A DNA stretch of 36,569 bases. It comes from Coriobacteriia bacterium (GTDB lineage: Bacteria; Actinomycetota; Coriobacteriia; Coriobacteriales; UBA8131). Every line of letters begins with the position of its first letter. Position 1 is the stretch's first letter. Below, piece after piece: positions 23,828-32,944 of the stretch. The stretch spans positions 1 to 36,569 of the forward strand of contig WRHL01000010.1 of the NCBI GenBank assembly GCA_009783245.1, read 5' to 3'. Both the position numbers and the translations under genes were made by a program. The notes beneath the pieces are model-generated. The model made no database searches. It had not been told where the DNA came from and saw only the letters and a list, made by a program, of their open reading frames with translations.

Positions 23828-25254
23828 AGTCCCAACCATCCAATCTGTGCCACGATCTCCTGCACGAACAGGGACGGATAGAAGATGAGCAGACCGGCGA
23901 CCAGTGAGAGCGCCGCAAGGCCCAGCACGCTGGCAACCATGGTCTTGGAGCCCTCACGCACAACAATCCCCAGTTTGGGTGTGCCCAAAAAGACGGCGCA
24001 GAATGCGCGCATGAGGTAGATGATCGTCATCAGCGTGCCTACGATGAACACGGCAGCTATCCAGGGATGCTCGGCCGTGACCGAGCCGCTGATAACCATG
24101 AATTTGCTGAAGAAGCCGCCAAGCGGAGGCAGTCCCATAACCGAGAGGCCGCAGACCAAAAAGGATACCGCCGTTATCGGCATGGTCTTTATAAGGCCGC
24201 CAAGCTCGCGGATGTCCTTGGTGTGGGCGTTGTGCTCCACAATACCGGCACAGAGGAACAGCCCGCCTTTGGCCAGGCCGTGCATGAGTATATAGAGGAG
24301 GCCGCCGGCTGCGCTTAAGGGGTTGCCCGTGGCAAGGCCCAAGAAGATGAAGCCGATCTGACTGACCGTGGAATAGGCGATGATGCGTTTTAGGTCGTTG
24401 GCGCGCATGGCCGCGCCGGCTGCCACCAGCGCACTTATCGCCGCTATGACGGGCACCACCGTGGACCAGACCTCTGGGATGGCAAAGCCAAAGAGGAAGA
24501 GCCGGGCGTAGGCGTAGACACCTATCTTCACCAGCACGGCTGCGTGGAGCAGGGAGGTGACCGGCGCCGGGGCGACGCCTGCGTCGGGCAGCCAGGTGTG
24601 CAGCGGCAGCGTGGCGGACTTGGAGAAGATGCCCACCAGGATGAGCAGCACGGTGGCGTTGGAGATGGATACGCCCTGCATCTCCATGAGGTCGAAAGTG
24701 CCCGTCTGCGAATAGATGAGAAGGAAGCCGATCAGCATGACAAAGGCGCCGAAGACCGTGGTGAGGAAGGCCTTGTCCGCCCGCAGGATGTTGTCCGGCT
24801 CGCGGTAGAATCCAATGAGGCGCCAGCAGCTGATGGCTGAGATCTCCCAGAAGATGTAGATGAAGAGGATGTTGGTGGAGTACACCAGGCCCATCATGGC
24901 GCCAAGGAAGAGCGTGACCATGAGGTAGTACTCGTGGGTGTGCTCGCTGTTATCCAGGTAGGAGATGGAATACAACACGATGATACCGCCGATGAAGGAG
25001 GAGATCATCGCCATGAAGATGGCCAGACCGTCGGCTAAAAAGCCAAAGCTCATGCCCAGTGGCAACACTACCTGGAGATACGCGGGTTCACCCGCCAGGG
25101 CCGAGGGCAGCAGCGAGGCAGAACAGATGAAAGCCACCAGCACAAGCGCCAGCGCCAGCAGGTCCCTCAGTCTCCTTGACAGCTTCCCCACCGGCGGAAG
25201 GATGAACGCCCCCACCACCGGTGCCAGGATGGCCAATAGAATTAGCCCAGACAT
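23824..25254 (-). CDS. Antiporter-like proton-translocating subunit (NuoL/MrpD family), first gene of hydrogenase operon
   Basis: FWEISAISCWRLIGFYR, PLHTWLPDAGVAPAPVTSLLHAAVLVKIGVYAYARL, IIAYSTVSQIGFIFLG. Confidence 0.9.
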   Translation of the reverse strand: MSGLILLAILAPVVGAFILPPVGKLSRRLRDLLALALVLVAFICSASLLPSALAGEPAYLQVVLPLGMSFGFLADGLAIFMAMISSFIGGIIVLYSISYLDNSEHTHEYYLMVTLFLGAMMGLVYSTNILFIYIFWEISAISCWRLIGFYREPDNILRADKAFLTTVFGAFVMLIGFLLIYSQTGTFDLMEMQGVSISNATVLLILVGIFSKSATLPLHTWLPDAGVAPAPVTSLLHAAVLVKIGVYAYARLFLFGFAIPEVWSTVVPVIAAISALVAAGAAMRANDLKRIIAYSTVSQIGFIFLGLATGNPLSAAGGLLYILMHGLAKGGLFLCAGIVEHNAHTKDIRELGGLIKTMPITAVSFLVCGLSVMGLPPLGGFFSKFMVISGSVTAEHPWIAAVFIVGTLMTIIYLMRAFCAVFLGTPKLGIVVREGSKTMVASVLGLAALSLVAGLLIFYPSLFVQEIVAQIGWLGL

Positions 25255-25321
25255 CCAATAGACTCCTCGCCTCGCATGGTAATTATAGAACTTTTATAGT
25301 GCGTTAAGACCTACACAGTAA

Positions 25322-25367
25322 GTGAAGAGGCACATTTTAAGCCTCCACTGTCTGTGTAGAGGCACAT
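25322..25367 (-). promoter_or_regulatory. Direct repeat in hydrogenase-operon promoter region
   Basis: gtgaagaggcacat (25322-25335) and gtgtagaggcacat (25354-25367), 32 bp apart (13/14 identical). Confidence 0.5.
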
Positions 25368-25507
25368 AATAACTAAAAACTCGTACCTGTGTAGCGAAAT
25401 TGTGGCGTTTCCTAAAGCATATATTCTCAAAGGCCGTTTCCCGCGTACCAGCGGAAGGCCAGCACTTTTCTCCGCCTGGTCTCCTAAGGCGATTGATCTG
25501 CGGTATT

Positions 25508-25523
25508 ATTGTCATAGGACAGT
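25508..25523 (+). promoter_or_regulatory. Operator-like palindrome ATTGTCATAGGACAGT upstream of the nrfD-like/gntR operon
   Basis: 15/16 match to the two sites at 28378-28414. Confidence 0.7.
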
Positions 25524-25570
25524 TTGTGGGAAGGCAAACAGTACGTCCGATCAACAAGAAGGTAGACCGC

Positions 25571-26560
25571 ATGCTCAGTGAATTAGCGATAAGCTACCTT
25601 TTCCTTGGTGGCGCCGGAGCCGGTGCGCTTTTCCTGCTGACCGTGCTCGATCTGCGTTCGCCTTGGGCCTCCCTGGCGCCCCTCTACAGCGCCGCTGGAT
25701 CTGGAAGAAGAGGGAAGCCACGAGAAACCCAGGCCTTCCTTCCGCAGCAAACCTATCAGGGCCTGTTTGGCGCTGGCTATGGGGCAGGGCTTGTGGCTTT
25801 GGGCCTGGGAGCCCTTTGCCTTATTGCTGACCTGGGACGCATTGACCGGCTTGTCTTATTGTTCCTCCACCCAACAGGCTCTCTGGTCTCTCTGGGGACG
25901 TATGCCCTTGCCGTGCTGCTGCTTTGTGGCGCAGTGCTGGCCTCGCTTTGGTTGTTCTGCAGGCGCCCGCTGCGGTGCTGGATTGTCAGGGTGGTGCAGG
26001 CCACAACACTGGCGCTCTCTGTGTTGGTGATGCTTTACACCGGTCTTCTGTTCCAGAATATGGGGACTGGCCTGCTCATAGGCTCTTTTATCGTCCCCGT
26101 GCTCTTTGTGCTCTCATCGATCTCCACGGGCAGCGCTGTCCTGCTCATAGCGTTCCTGTTCACCAGGAAAGCGCAGGGTTTCAGGGGCATGTGCGGACAG
26201 TTGCTCCGTGTTGATTGCGTGGTCATCGCCCTTGAGTTGGTCGCAACCCTGGCGCTGGCAGTGCAGGCGTTGCTCACTCCTGCTTTCGCTCAGGCGGTAC
26301 AGGCTCTGACGCAGGGTTTTGGAGCTATGCCATTCTGGATAGGCTTTGTGGTTTGCGGCCTGGCAATACCCTTTGTCCTGGAAGCCCTGAAGTGGAGGCG
26401 CGACAGGATCCGGCCTCTGCGTAACTCGCGCAACTCGAATCAGGAAGCCTTTGTTGTCATTGCTGCGCTGGTGCTTGTGGGGGGATTCAGTCTGCGTTGG
26501 TGTGTTGCGGTAGTTGGACTACCTGTGTTCAATGTAACCCTTTCTTTGATTGGCGGTTGA
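25571..26560 (+). CDS. NrfD/DmsC-like membrane protein (orphan quinol-interacting anchor)
   Basis: SYLFLGGAGAGALFLLTVLDL; DLGRIDRLVLLFLHPTGSLVSLGTYAL; ATG 25571 corrected from 25400. Confidence 0.7.
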   Translation: MLSELAISYLFLGGAGAGALFLLTVLDLRSPWASLAPLYSAAGSGRRGKPRETQAFLPQQTYQGLFGAGYGAGLVALGLGALCLIADLGRIDRLVLLFLHPTGSLVSLGTYALAVLLLCGAVLASLWLFCRRPLRCWIVRVVQATTLALSVLVMLYTGLLFQNMGTGLLIGSFIVPVLFVLSSISTGSAVLLIAFLFTRKAQGFRGMCGQLLRVDCVVIALELVATLALAVQALLTPAFAQAVQALTQGFGAMPFWIGFVVCGLAIPFVLEALKWRRDRIRPLRNSRNSNQEAFVVIAALVLVGGFSLRWCVAVVGLPVFNVTLSLIGG

Positions 26561-26566
26561 TGTCTT

Positions 26567-27064
26567 ATGGTGAAGTTCCCCTTTGAAAGACAAGTAGAAA
26601 GCGATGTGCCGCTCTGGGTGCAACTCAGAAGGCGCCTCATCCACCTGATCAACACGGGCTACTATAAACCGGGTGACCAACTGCCTACGGTCCGTGGGCT
26701 CGCTTCAGAATTGGCCATCAATTACAACACGGTCAATAAGGCATATCTCAGTATGATCCACGACGGCTATATCGCGTCGACGCGGGGCCGGGGCGTCTTT
26801 GTCTGTGAGCTTGAGAGTTCACATGACAATGAGTCAGCCCATGACGCGGTGGAACTGATAGACGACTGCATCGATGCCTGCCTGGAGCTGGGTCTGAATA
26901 CTGCTGAGATACGGCAGATCATGGCTCGGCGCCTGCAGAAGCACGGAAAGACGCCTGAGCAGGGTTCTGACCCGGAAGAAGCCAAGCAAAAACCTGATGA
27001 GGAAAAGCCATTCCGTGTATTAGAAGGTAGCGCTGGGGCCACAAAGAACCAAAAGAGCAGCTGA
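26567..27064 (+). CDS. GntR-family regulator, YtrA-like (short effector domain)
   Basis: VPLWVQLRRRLIHLINTGYYKPGDQLPTVRGLASELAINYNTVNKAYLSMIHDGYIASTRGRGVFV. Confidence 0.92.
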   Translation: MVKFPFERQVESDVPLWVQLRRRLIHLINTGYYKPGDQLPTVRGLASELAINYNTVNKAYLSMIHDGYIASTRGRGVFVCELESSHDNESAHDAVELIDDCIDACLELGLNTAEIRQIMARRLQKHGKTPEQGSDPEEAKQKPDEEKPFRVLEGSAGATKNQKSS

Positions 27065-27077
27065 GGTGGGTTGAGCC

Positions 27078-28100
27078 ATGAGGATGAACAGAATGCATAC
27101 TGGGAACACCGCTGTCGAAGGGAATGTGATGCAAGCTCAAAAGAACGGCCTACTCCCACCACCCGCACACGCCAAGCGCTTCTCAGTCACTCCAGACTAT
27201 CACAGAAGCCCTCCTGGCGAGCTGGCCTCCCGCACCGGCGCCACCATGTTCACCATCGTGGTGTTCCTTGTGGCATTCGCCGCGGTTGTCGGCATCTGGT
27301 GGGCGCTCTATTCCAGCCTGAACCTGGTCGCCCTTATCGTCGCACTTATCGTCGCCCTCTGTGTGTCATCGTCTGTACACATAGTCCAGCAATGGGAGAA
27401 AGTGGTTGTCCTGCGCCTGGGGCGTTTCTCCCGCGTGGCAGGCCCGGGGCTCTTCTTCATCATCCCGCTCATCGAGTCGTGCACCATCATAGTCGACCAG
27501 CGCATCCGGGCGACACCTTTTGACGCTGAAGAGGCGCTTACAGCTGACCTTGTGCCGCTTGATATCGATGCGGTGCTGTTCTGGATGGTGTGGGATGTCC
27601 AGCTGGCATGCATCGAAGTGAGTGATTTCAGCCATGCGACCAAGTTCGCTGCGCAGACAGCGTTGCGCGACGCGATAGGGCGCGCCAACGCAGCCGCGGT
27701 GGTCATACGGCGCGAGCAGCTCGACCGTGAGCTCAAGGCGGTCCTTGCCGAGAAGGTCGAGCCCTGGGGTATCAGCATCCTCAGCGTTGAGATCCGCGAT
27801 ATACGCGTGCCCAAGGAACTGCAGGACGTCATGTCCCTGGAGGCCCAGGCCGAGCAACGTAAGAAGGCGCGCATCGCCTTGATGGAAGCCGAGCAGGACA
27901 TCTCCAAGATGCTCGCCGAGATAGGGGAGACCTACGCCCAGACCGACATCGCCCTGCGTCTGCGCATGATGCACCTGCTCTACGAGAGCGTGCGCGAGAC
28001 CGGCGGTACCGTGGTCATCCCGAGTTCCTTCAGTGAGGGTTTCGCCGACATCCTGCCAGACGATGCGTTGGGCGAGCTGGGCAGGCTTGCAACCAGATAG
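27078..28100 (+). CDS. SPFH/Band-7 (slipin) membrane protein
   Basis: QQWEKVVVLRLGRFSRVAGPGLFFIIPLIES...VDQRIRATPFDAEEALTADLVPLDIDAVLFW; start uncertain (27078 or 27246). Confidence 0.9.
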   Translation: MRMNRMHTGNTAVEGNVMQAQKNGLLPPPAHAKRFSVTPDYHRSPPGELASRTGATMFTIVVFLVAFAAVVGIWWALYSSLNLVALIVALIVALCVSSSVHIVQQWEKVVVLRLGRFSRVAGPGLFFIIPLIESCTIIVDQRIRATPFDAEEALTADLVPLDIDAVLFWMVWDVQLACIEVSDFSHATKFAAQTALRDAIGRANAAAVVIRREQLDRELKAVLAEKVEPWGISILSVEIRDIRVPKELQDVMSLEAQAEQRKKARIALMEAEQDISKMLAEIGETYAQTDIALRLRMMHLLYESVRETGGTVVIPSSFSEGFADILPDDALGELGRLATR

Positions 28101-28105
28101 AATAG

Positions 28106-28141
28106 GAGACGGGAGCAACCTTTTTCGGTTGCTCCCGTCTC
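28106..28141 (+). terminator. Strong hairpin after slipin gene
   Basis: gagacgggagcaacc-tttttc-ggttgctcccgtctc, 15-bp perfect stem; no trailing T-run. Confidence 0.6.
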
Positions 28142-28311
28142 ATGACGCCCGGAGGAGGAGGGTTTTGTTTTCAAGTGCAAGACCTTGTTTCCTTTGTCGC
28201 TCTCTGTCTTGCAAAGATAATACTAAACCAAATAGCAATTTATGGAAGCCCCAGCTATCGCGGTGAAAGGGTCTTGACAAATCTGCAATTGTGCAATTCA
28301 AAATACCATTT

Positions 28312-28351
28312 TGACAAACGCCCCGTCCCTTTTGTCATACCTTTTGTCATA
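28312..28351 (+). repeat. TGACAAA...GTCCCTTTTGTCA-family element (intergenic)
   Basis: tgacaaacgccccgtcccttttgtcataccttttgtcat. Confidence 0.7.
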
Positions 28352-28377
28352 TCCCAAAACGCTTACATAATGCAGAA

Positions 28378-28414
28378 ATTGTCCTATGACAATACTTGAT
28401 TGTCATAGGACAAT
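28378..28414. promoter_or_regulatory. Double palindromic operator overlapping a predicted promoter of the molybdo-operon
   Basis: ATTGTCCTATGACAAT-acttg-ATTGTCATAGGACAAT; candidate -35 TTGATT (28396-28401), -10 TACACT (28420-28425). Confidence 0.75.
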
Positions 28415-28574
28415 CGTGCTACACTGGCCACAATCAGAATTGGCCATTTCTTCAGCGGATAACGATAGATTCCTCGAGCCATGTCTCCATGGTTGCTTGA
28501 GGCGTGTATTTTTGCCTACAGAAGCCCACACAGCTCAAATCAAGGGGAGTCTCTCAGCTCATTAAGGAGGAAAA

Positions 28575-31028
28575 ATGACGGGAAACGAAAATCCTCAGAT
28601 CAGTTTTTCACGCAGAAGCTTTCTTAAGACAACGGGTCTCATCGCAGGTGTGGCAGCTGTAGGAGGATTTGGCGCTACTGCTTTGCAAGCTCTTGCAGCA
28701 GAGGAAGGTAGCAACAGCTTACTACCAGAAGAGACGACCCATCGTGTGGCATGCTGTTGGAGTTGCTCATATTGCCAGGCAGAAGTCACTGTGCGGGATG
28801 GGCACTTGGTGAATGTATCGAATGTTCCTGGGGGGAGTCCGCGTGGAACTAAGATATGCCTGCGTGGACGGGCTCGTATTAAAGCTCCATACAATTCAAA
28901 CAGGATAAAGTATCCGATGAAGAGGGTTGGAGAGCGAGGCTCAGGTGAGTGGGAGCGCATCAGTTGGGATGAAGCAATCAGCACTATCGCTGAGAAGTGG
29001 AAAGAGTATCGCTCGAAATATGGGAATCAATCACTTTCTTTTTACTGGGGATCCGGTGCAACAGGGCAGCTAGCTCCTGGTAATGCCACAGGCCTTATGG
29101 GGCGCTTGGTAAACGTTCTCGAGTTTACCAATATCGATTACTGTGTTGACCTGGCAATGTCTGTGGGTGTGGGCTGGGTTTCTGCTAGTGGCGCCCTGAA
29201 TGATATTACTAATGTGAAGTACAGCGACAGAGTGGTTCTTTGGGGATGTAGCCTCTCGGATGCATGGTGGCAGTTCTGGAAACCAGTTGCCGATGCGATG
29301 GAAAACGGAACGCGTCTCATTACAGTCGACCCAAACTTCTCGACTTCTGCATCAAAGTCTGATCTTTGGATCTCGAATCGACCAGGAAGCGACCCCTTGC
29401 TGATCCTATCGCTTATGCAATACATCATCGAGCACGACCTACATAATAAGGACTTCCTTATCGGGCATACTAACGCCTCTTTCATGGTGAGGTCGGATAA
29501 CGGAAAAATCCTTCGGATGAGTGATTTGGGACAAGAGCCCACGGAAGGTCCTGTTAATCCTTATACCGGACAACCAACGATAATCGACCCACCGGTTGTA
29601 TGGGATGAGGAAACCTCAAGCCTACAAGCATGGAACGTGGCTACAAAGCCGACTCTGCACAAGAACTATGTACATGAGGGTCTTAGACTGGACACGGCCT
29701 TCGATTTGGTAGTTGCGGAATTACAGAATTACAAGGCTGAGAAAATCACCGAACTCGTAGGTGTTCCTGTTGATCAAATCGAGCTGCTTGCACTTGAACA
29801 GACGAAGGGCAACGTTTGGAATCTGACAGGGATGGCTTCTCAAGCCTACAAGAACGGTGCAGTCTTTGGGCAAGTGCTAGTATGTCTGAACCTTATCACC
29901 GGAAGCATCGGTAGGCCTGGAGCAACTGTTGGAGCAGCATGGAGGTTCTTCTCCATGAATGGTGCAGTTCTTACTCCAACCGGGACAACAATGACAAATG
30001 TCCCTGTGCTTGGGCTGAATCAAGTAATGGATTCCGGGAAATTCAAAGGCCAGGACTGGCCTATCAAGGCTCTCTATGTAGCCGCGGCGAATCCTGTTTC
30101 CTGTGCCGCGGATTATCATGGAATCAAATCCTGGTGGGACAGGATAGAGTTCATCGTAGTTGCAGATCTTCAGTTCACGGATTCTGTTAAGTATGCAGAT
30201 CTGGTGCTGCCAGTGGCTCATGCCCTGGAAACAGAAGATGTGAAAACCAGCGGGTATTTTCCGTTCATCGGCATCTCTGAGAAGGCAATCGAACCGCTAT
30301 TTGAAGCAAAGACAGACGGAGATATCGCCCGCTTGCTTGCTGAACAGCTGGGAGTTGGTGAGCACTTCAGACTGTCAAATGACGAGTTCCTACGTGATAG
30401 GATCGATAACGCACCTGCTGCGAAAGCCCAAAACATCACGCTCGATCGCCTTCGGAAGGAAAAGGACATCTATCTTGAGGGCCCAGGTACTGCCTTCGAG
30501 GGTGGATACTTCCCAACCGAGACCGGAAAGGCGAATCTTTACTGTGAGATGGTTGCACCAAGGCTGAACTGGGGGCAAGATTTTGACCCCACAGCTGTCC
30601 GTGTCCCAAGATTCTTCCCGCCGCATGAATCCTGGCCGACTTCTGAAGCCATGAAGAAGTATCCCATGGCGTTGATGTCTGAGCGCTTACGTACCAGATG
30701 GCATACCAATGAATATGAGAACGAGTGGTTGGCAGAGATTGGACAAGAGCCCCTCGTAAAAATCAATCCTATCGATGCTGTAGAGCGTGGTATTACCGAT
30801 GGTAGCCTTGTAGAGGTATTCAATGATCGAGGACATGCAGTTGTGAAAGCAGAGTTCTCCGACAATATCCGTCCTGGAGTTCTACTTTACCCAAAAAGCT
30901 GGCAGCAGCATGAATTCAAGGCCGGCGGTTGGACGGAATTGACCTCATCCTTTCCTGACCCCCTTGCTGTCAATACGTCTTTTATGGATGTAGCTGCTGA
31001 TATTCGTCCGTGGCGAGAGGAGGCATAG
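28575..31028 (+). CDS. Tat-exported molybdopterin oxidoreductase catalytic subunit (DMSO-reductase superfamily, Psr/Phs-like)
   Basis: SRRSFLKTTGLIAG Tat motif; CCWSCSYCQAEVTVRDGHL...GTKICLRGRARIKAPYNSNRIKYPMKRVGERGSGEWERISWDEA. Confidence 0.93.
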   Translation: MTGNENPQISFSRRSFLKTTGLIAGVAAVGGFGATALQALAAEEGSNSLLPEETTHRVACCWSCSYCQAEVTVRDGHLVNVSNVPGGSPRGTKICLRGRARIKAPYNSNRIKYPMKRVGERGSGEWERISWDEAISTIAEKWKEYRSKYGNQSLSFYWGSGATGQLAPGNATGLMGRLVNVLEFTNIDYCVDLAMSVGVGWVSASGALNDITNVKYSDRVVLWGCSLSDAWWQFWKPVADAMENGTRLITVDPNFSTSASKSDLWISNRPGSDPLLILSLMQYIIEHDLHNKDFLIGHTNASFMVRSDNGKILRMSDLGQEPTEGPVNPYTGQPTIIDPPVVWDEETSSLQAWNVATKPTLHKNYVHEGLRLDTAFDLVVAELQNYKAEKITELVGVPVDQIELLALEQTKGNVWNLTGMASQAYKNGAVFGQVLVCLNLITGSIGRPGATVGAAWRFFSMNGAVLTPTGTTMTNVPVLGLNQVMDSGKFKGQDWPIKALYVAAANPVSCAADYHGIKSWWDRIEFIVVADLQFTDSVKYADLVLPVAHALETEDVKTSGYFPFIGISEKAIEPLFEAKTDGDIARLLAEQLGVGEHFRLSNDEFLRDRIDNAPAAKAQNITLDRLRKEKDIYLEGPGTAFEGGYFPTETGKANLYCEMVAPRLNWGQDFDPTAVRVPRFFPPHESWPTSEAMKKYPMALMSERLRTRWHTNEYENEWLAEIGQEPLVKINPIDAVERGITDGSLVEVFNDRGHAVVKAEFSDNIRPGVLLYPKSWQQHEFKAGGWTELTSSFPDPLAVNTSFMDVAADIRPWREEA

Positions 31029-31031
31029 ATC

Positions 31032-31661
31032 ATGGCTGAAAAACAGTACGGTTTAGTAGTTGATACCAAGCGCTGTGTCGGATGTCATTCGTGTTCTGTA
31101 GCATGCAAGATTGAGAACAACCTTTCAGCTGGAGTGATTTGGAATAGAATACTCACAAATGGGGGAGCATCAATGGATTCTGCAAAGGGTACATTCCCCA
31201 ATCTCTCAAAACACTATATTCCGATGATATGCCAGCACTGCGCAAATCCAGCTTGCACAAAAGCATGCCCTGTAGGAGCGACCTATAAGGACATTACTAC
31301 AGGCGCTGTTCGTCAGGACTATGACTTGTGTATTGGATGCAGGATGTGCATGGCTGCTTGTCCCTATACCGGCGTGCGCTCATTCAACTGGGAAGAGCCC
31401 ACATATACGATGGATTTTGCTGTTGGTGATATCAATGTACCCAAGCACCAAAAGCACGTAGTAGAGAAATGCACACTTTGCTATCACAAGCTATCAAAGG
31501 GGGAAGAGCCAATATGCATCGATGCCTGTATTTCTGGAGCTCGAGTTTTTGGAGATCTCAATGATCCAGATGATAAAGTTGTCAATCTCATCAGTAAGAG
31601 GAAGTACATCCAGCTACTCCCAGAGCGGGGTACCAATCCGTCCGTCTACTACCTGGTGTAA
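31032..31661 (+). CDS. 4Fe-4S electron-transfer subunit (DmsB/PsrB-like)
   Basis: CVGCHSCSVAC, CQHCANPACTKACP, CIGCRMCMAACP, CTLCYHKL...CIDAC. Confidence 0.94.
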   Translation: MAEKQYGLVVDTKRCVGCHSCSVACKIENNLSAGVIWNRILTNGGASMDSAKGTFPNLSKHYIPMICQHCANPACTKACPVGATYKDITTGAVRQDYDLCIGCRMCMAACPYTGVRSFNWEEPTYTMDFAVGDINVPKHQKHVVEKCTLCYHKLSKGEEPICIDACISGARVFGDLNDPDDKVVNLISKRKYIQLLPERGTNPSVYYLV

Positions 31662-31675
31662 GGGAGGAGGACATC

Positions 31676-32875
31676 ATGACTGAATCAACGAAAAAAACCT
31701 CCCGTTCCAAGGGGCAGATGATAGCTATCATCATCGCAGCCCTTATCGCCGCCATTGGCATAGGGCTTTGGGCCTACCAGCTGTCAGCCGGTTTTGTGAA
31801 CACCAATATGCGCAACCTGGACAGTTGGGGTCTGTACATCATCAACTTCATGTGGTTTGTGGGCCTGTCCGCAGGTGGCATGATCATCTCATCGGCGCCC
31901 AAGGTCTTTGGCGCCAAGGGCTTTGGCGGCATCTCAAAGGTGGCGGTCTGGGTATCCATCTGCTGCACGGTCCTTGCTGTGGCCTTTGTCCTGGTCGACC
32001 TTGGCGGCCCTCAGAGGGTCTGGCACCTCTTTGCCTATGCCAACATGAGCTCCCCGCTCATGTGGGACATCATAGTGCTCACGCTCTATCTGATCATCTC
32101 CATTGTGTATCTGTGGGCAGTACTCAGGCTCGAGAAGGGCAAGGGCTCGGCCAAGGCGCTCAGGGTGCTCTCTGCCATAGCCCTCATCTGCGCGGTCATG
32201 GTACACACGGTCACCGCTTGGATCTTCGGCCTGTTGCAGGCGCGGGCGCTCTGGTATACAGCCCTGCTCGGCCCCTGGTTCGTCTCCTCGGCGCTTGTCT
32301 CAGGCCTCGCCCTGGTGCTCATTGTTGTTGTGGCGCTTCGCAAGGCAGGCTACCTTGAGCTCAAGCAGGAGAACATCGTCAAGATGGCCAAGTTCCTGGG
32401 CATCTTCATGGCGGTAGACCTGTACTTCTTTGCCTGCGATCTTCTGACCTCGGGCTTTCCCGGGGCAGAAGGCGCCACCATTGTGGCCATGCTCACCACA
32501 GGAGCGCTTGCGCCGTTCTTCTGGACCGAGATCATCCTAAGCATCATTGTGCTCTTTGTAGCCTTTGTCCCAACCCTGCGCACTACTTCATTGGTGGTCT
32601 GCGCGTCGGCGCTGGCAGTGCTTGCCATCCTATGCAAACGCATTCAGCTGCTGGTAGGCGGGTTCCAGATCCCCAACATCAGCTATCCTACGGTCTTGAC
32701 CGGGCCTGAACTCAGCGGCGGAGGTTCCAGCCTTGCATCGCTCAGTTCCAGCCTGGTGTACGTCCCTTCTCCTCTGGAGTTCGGGATCGTCATAGGAGTG
32801 CTGGGATTAGGCGCCCTGCTGTTGCTTTTGGGAATCAGGTTATTACCGCTGAAGCCTGCTGCTGAGGATAACTAG
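31676..32875 (+). CDS. NrfD-family membrane anchor subunit
   Basis: WGLYIINFMWFVGLSAGGMIISSAPKVFGAKGFGGISK; DLGGPQRVWHLFAYANMSSPLMWDI. Confidence 0.92.
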   Translation: MTESTKKTSRSKGQMIAIIIAALIAAIGIGLWAYQLSAGFVNTNMRNLDSWGLYIINFMWFVGLSAGGMIISSAPKVFGAKGFGGISKVAVWVSICCTVLAVAFVLVDLGGPQRVWHLFAYANMSSPLMWDIIVLTLYLIISIVYLWAVLRLEKGKGSAKALRVLSAIALICAVMVHTVTAWIFGLLQARALWYTALLGPWFVSSALVSGLALVLIVVVALRKAGYLELKQENIVKMAKFLGIFMAVDLYFFACDLLTSGFPGAEGATIVAMLTTGALAPFFWTEIILSIIVLFVAFVPTLRTTSLVVCASALAVLAILCKRIQLLVGGFQIPNISYPTVLTGPELSGGGSSLASLSSSLVYVPSPLEFGIVIGVLGLGALLLLLGIRLLPLKPAAEDN

Positions 32876-32889
32876 CATATAACGAGAAA

Positions 32890-32923
32890 GAAGGGGCGCC
32901 GTCCTTGTTGATAGCGCCCCTTC
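32890..32923 (+). terminator. Hairpin after nrfD
   Basis: gaaggggcgc ... gcgccccttc. Confidence 0.55.
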
Positions 32924-32944
32924 AAGATTAGACGACAGTGTCTT

